Assembly: GCF_019904175.1 (NCBI RefSeq)
Contig: NZ_CP061913.1
Coordinates: 744,001 to 808,000, forward strand
Length of the DNA: 64,000 bases
From: Dactylosporangium vinaceum
GTDB taxonomy: Bacteria; Actinomycetota; Actinomycetes; Mycobacteriales; Micromonosporaceae
Direction of reading: 5' to 3'
Every line of letters begins with the position of its first letter. Positions within the stretch are counted from its first letter, which is position 1. Shown here one piece after another: positions 61,488-64,000 of the stretch. The notes under the pieces were generated by a model, which saw only the letters and a program-made list of their open reading frames with translations, was not told where the DNA came from and made no database searches. The position numbers were made by a program, and so were the translations under genes.

Positions 61488-62411
61488 TCACGGCTGGAAT
61501 CCGTCGGGGAGCAGCCGGGCGAGCGCGCGTACCGCACGGTACTGCAACGCTTTGATGGCTCCCTCGTTCTTGTTCATGGTCTGCGCGGTCTCGGCAACGG
61601 AGAAGCCGTGCAGGAACCGCAGCACGATGCACTCCTGCTGCTCGGGGTTGAGCTGCTTGACCGCCTTGAGCAGGTCCACGTTGGTGATGTGGTCGATGAC
61701 GGCCGCCTCGGGGCTGCCCTCGGGCCCCCGGTCGGGCCGGTCCGCGTCGAGCACGTCGCCGGTGGTGACCTCCAGCCGGTACCGGCCCGACTTGAAGTGG
61801 TCGGCGACGAGGTTGCGGGCGATGGTGACAAGCCAGGCACCGAGGTCGCGGCCCTGCCACGTGAAGCTGCCGATGCGCTTGAGCGCCCGCAGGAACGTGT
61901 CGGCGGTCAGGTCCTCGGCGAGCTGGCGGTTGCCGACCCGGAAGTACACGAACCGGAAGACCGTGTCGAAGTAGCGGTCGTAGAGGAGACCGAATGCCGC
62001 ACCGTCACCGGCCTGGGCCCGCTCGATGAGCGCCCAGACCTCCGAGGCCGGGTCGCCGCGGTCGGGCCGCGTCGGCTGGGGCGGGACGGGCTCGCGCGGA
62101 CCGGTCTCGGTGAGCGTGTCGGTGCCGCCGAGCACGTCGTGCGGGATGGGCACGGTCTCCTCGCCTAAGACCCCGGCGCCGGCGCCGCCGTTGGCGGGCT
62201 TGCCGTTGATCCCGGCGTTGGGGCGGGCGTTCGGGGCCGGGCCCGAACGCGTCGGCGCCTCGTTGGTGTGGGGGCGACCGCGCGTGCGCGGGACGCTGCC
62301 TCCTTCACCACGGATCACCGTGCTGAACATGTCGCGCATGGAGTCGCGCAGCATCGACAGCCCACCGGCGAGTGCGTGCTCGGCTTCGAACACGTGCAGG
62401 TAACCGCTCAT
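61488..62411 (-). CDS. bldN: ECF sigma factor, BldN-like, with long N-terminal extension
   Basis: 307 residues. Sigma region 2 (about 125-195: AFGLLYDRYFDTVFRFVYF, AEDLTADTFLRALKRIGSF, TWQGRDLGAWLVTIARNLVA) and region 4 (about 235-302: LNPEQQECIVLRFLHGFSVA, NEGAIKALQYRAVRALARLL) agree closely with streptomycete BldN. Residues 1-120 are a low-complexity extension; BldN of S. coelicolor is also made with a pro-sequence that is removed. A TATTAT hexamer on the minus strand (62520-62525) could be part of its promoter. Confidence 0.9.
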   Translation of the reverse strand: MSGYLHVFEAEHALAGGLSMLRDSMRDMFSTVIRGEGGSVPRTRGRPHTNEAPTRSGPAPNARPNAGINGKPANGGAGAGVLGEETVPIPHDVLGGTDTLTETGPREPVPPQPTRPDRGDPASEVWALIERAQAGDGAAFGLLYDRYFDTVFRFVYFRVGNRQLAEDLTADTFLRALKRIGSFTWQGRDLGAWLVTIARNLVADHFKSGRYRLEVTTGDVLDADRPDRGPEGSPEAAVIDHITNVDLLKAVKQLNPEQQECIVLRFLHGFSVAETAQTMNKNEGAIKALQYRAVRALARLLPDGFQP

Positions 62412-62883
62412 GCTTCACAAGCCGGTACGGATGGCTTATTAGGCGCGATCACGGGCACTTCGGCCTCCTCGGGGTGAGGGGTGTCAACTCGCAACAAATG
62501 GGGTGAGTCGACTTCGGTGATAATAGGTCCGGCGTCACCCGCGTGTGGGCGGCTCTTTGCGGCAGGCCACATTCACCCACGAATAGGTGTGCGACCGGCG
62601 CACATGCTGTCCGTCACTTTCCGGCGACACGCCGTGCGACACGCCGCTAAACCGGTGAAACGGGACGTAAATGCGCCCGGTTGGTGCGGGCATCTCACGA
62701 CTAGGGCACACGTTCGGGTGATCCTTTACTCATGCGGCGTGTCGGGCCTCTCACGGGCCATCGCATCGAGACCCGCTCATCGCCGCACGCACCATGCCAC
62801 GGCGCTGGGTGATCGGTAACGGGTGATCTCTCCGTCGGCCTGGAGCCACCCGCGGGACAGCGGCTGTGGGAGACTCTGCGACC
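62412..62883. other. Divergent regulatory region, about 470 bp, no gene
   Basis: Lies between leftward bldN and the rightward acyl-CoA synthetase. It holds a TATTAT box (62520-62525, minus strand) and a tandem 12-bp repeat GCGACACGCCGT/GCGACACGCCGC (62624-62647). I see no BldD palindrome that I would defend and no RNA gene. The open frame at 62481-62819 lacks domain or codon support. Confidence 0.5.
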
Positions 62884-64000
62884 GTGCAGGACGCTTCCAT
62901 TTCCCTCGCCGGCAACTTCGCCGACACCGTGCGCCGGGCCGCCGCGGCCGGCGGCGCCCGCCCGGCCCTGCGCTCGCACGATGCCGAGCTGTCCTGGGCC
63001 GAACTGGACCGCCAGGTGGACGCGGTGGCGGCCGGCCTGTCCCGCCTGGATCTGACGGACGGCGCGCGGGTGGCGATCGCGCTGCCCAACGTGCCGGAGT
63101 TCGCCGCCGTCTTCTTCGGGGTGCTGCGGGCCGGCCTGGTCGCCGTGCCGGTCAACCCCGCGTACACGGCCCGCGAGCTCACGCACGTGCTGTCCGACTC
63201 CGGCACGGCCGTGCTCATCGCCACCGGCCCGGTGCTGGAGGCGCTGGGGGACTCGGCGCCGCCGGTGCGGTACCAGCTCGGGAAGAACCTCGACCAATTA
63301 CTCACCGGCCCGGATGGCGTTGCTCAGTCACCCTCTGTGGGGGGAGGCGAGGATCTCGCCGTGCTCCTTTACACGTCCGGGACGGCCGGCGCGCCGAAGG
63401 GCGCGATGCTCCCGCACCGGGCGCTGCTGGCCAACCACGGGCAGCTGGCCCGGATCGAGCCGGCGCCGGTCACCGGCGACGACGTGCTCCTGCTCGCCGT
63501 GCCGCTGTTCCACGCCTACGGTCTCAACTCCGGTCTCGGGGCCGTGGCCTACCACGGGGCCTGCGGGGTGCTCGTCGAGCGCTTCGACCCGGCCGACTCT
63601 CTCGACGTGATCGAGCGGCACGGCGTGACAGGGGTGGTCGGGGTGCCGCCGATGTTCATCGCCTGGTCGCTGATGGGCGAGCGGCTCGCCGCGGCGTGGG
63701 CCGGGGTGCGCCTCGCGGTGTGCGGGGCGGCGCCGCTCGACCCCGCGGCCGAGCGGCGCTTCGCCGGCGCGACCGGGCGCCCGGTGCACCAGGGATACGG
63801 CCTCACCGAGGCGGCGCCGGTCCTCACCAGCACCCTCGCCAGCCCCTCGGTCAAGCCCGGCGCCATCGGCCGGCCCATCCCGGGAGTGGAGGTGCGGCTG
63901 GTCGACACCGGGGGCGAGGACGTCCTCGACGACGAGGACGACGGCACCAGCGACCCCGGCGAGATCGTCGCCCGCGGCGCCAACCTCTTCCTGGGGTACT
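62884..64000 (+). CDS. Long-chain fatty-acid-CoA ligase, AMP-binding family (3' end outside window)
   Basis: 372 codons from GTG 62884 to the window end, with no stop. ANL-superfamily enzyme activating a carboxylate through an acyl-AMP. Visible motifs: AMP-binding P-loop LLYTSGTAGAPKGAMLPHR, VPLFHAYGLN, CGAAPLDP, and QGYGLTEAAPVL. The C-terminal lid domain is missing only because of the window edge. Fatty-acid specificity is inferred. Confidence 0.92.
   Translation, partial: MQDASISLAGNFADTVRRAAAAGGARPALRSHDAELSWAELDRQVDAVAAGLSRLDLTDGARVAIALPNVPEFAAVFFGVLRAGLVAVPVNPAYTARELTHVLSDSGTAVLIATGPVLEALGDSAPPVRYQLGKNLDQLLTGPDGVAQSPSVGGGEDLAVLLYTSGTAGAPKGAMLPHRALLANHGQLARIEPAPVTGDDVLLLAVPLFHAYGLNSGLGAVAYHGACGVLVERFDPADSLDVIERHGVTGVVGVPPMFIAWSLMGERLAAAWAGVRLAVCGAAPLDPAAERRFAGATGRPVHQGYGLTEAAPVLTSTLASPSVKPGAIGRPIPGVEVRLVDTGGEDVLDDEDDGTSDPGEIVARGANLFLGY

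Noticed and set aside
62481..62819. Possible 112-codon gene between bldN and the acyl-CoA synthetase
   Set aside because: Composition is unlike the neighbours, no start signal, no recognisable motif; better read as promoter region.
62412..62883. BldD-binding palindrome in the bldN promoter
   Set aside because: Candidate half-sites such as TCACCCGCGTGTG match the consensus too poorly to list.

Overview
The window is a GC-rich chromosomal segment from a sporulating, mycothiol-making actinobacterium. A Micromonosporaceae member (Actinoplanes or Micromonospora type) is my best inference. The basis is the GC-saturated third positions, two mycothiol genes (mshD and mshA), GlnR, a SenX3-RegX3-like phosphate two-component system, a BldN-like sigma factor beside a candidate RsbN-like anti-sigma factor, a BldC-like DNA-binding protein, and the 33-residue ribosomal protein bS22. 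Much of the gene order matches, from memory, two blocks of the Mycobacterium tuberculosis chromosome (about Rv0474-Rv0505 and Rv0811-Rv0820). Here they are interleaved in one place. I see no tRNA, rRNA, CRISPR array, transposase, integrase or prophage gene, so this is core chromosome with a few accessory inserts.

Layout. 1-7.7 kb: 3' part of an AlaX tRNA-editing protein, then a leftward XRE regulator-HbhA-DUF2516-hydrolase operon and a leftward nitrobindin-Fur-YgfZ-BKACE-asparaginase series. 7.7-12 kb: leftward sulfur genes (rhodanese and DUF1416) behind a cysteine-rich leader peptide and an attenuator-like hairpin, then an LmeA-like lipid-binding protein and a membrane protein. 12-18 kb: glnR, mshD and the pstSCAB phosphate transporter with a PHO-box array. 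18-26 kb: NUDIX hydrolase, oxidoreductase, an EspC-like gene coupled to a WXG/RTX/M91 metallopeptidase, and a Pit-type phosphate transporter pair. 25.4-26.1 kb is gene-free. 26-35 kb: DinG-type helicase, NarL-type two-component pair, CysZ/EI24 protein, murB, SDR and methyltransferase. 35-42.6 kb: mshA-ybjN, a GT39-like membrane protein, a lipoprotein hydrolase behind a structured leader, STAS protein and two paralogous MFS exporters. 42.6-46.2 kb: gpmA, phoU and senX3-regX3. 46-51.8 kb: PilZ, Rv0495c-like, ppx, isomerase, cold-shock, CGNR and proline dehydrogenase genes. 51.8-56.6 kb: gluzincin peptidase and a MacAB-like export operon. 56.6-64 kb: BldC-like regulator, bS22, epimerase, acyltransferase, HAD phosphatase, putative anti-sigma factor, BldN-like sigma factor, and an acyl-CoA synthetase cut by the window end.

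How the genes work together. Phosphate is the dominant theme: high-affinity uptake (pstSCAB), low-affinity uptake (pit plus its DUF47 partner), signalling (phoU, senX3, regX3) and polyphosphate turnover (ppx). PHO-box-like repeats in 11-bp phase lie near pstS, near the pit pair and between phoU and senX3. Redox and sulfur form a second theme (mshA, mshD, a possibly mycothiol-dependent MDMPI enzyme, rhodanese, a poly-Cys leader).

Most notable points: (1) a T7SS-type RTX-M91 candidate toxin with an EspC-like partner; (2) a cysteine-rich leader peptide plus hairpin before the rhodanese operon; (3) a SenX3 orthologue with no transmembrane segment; (4) a three-stem RNA-like element before the lipoprotein hydrolase; (5) at least 15 genes with a TANNNT box 6 or 7 nt before the start codon, the signature of leaderless mRNAs. 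All calls come from reading the sequence and remembered family features; no database search was run.
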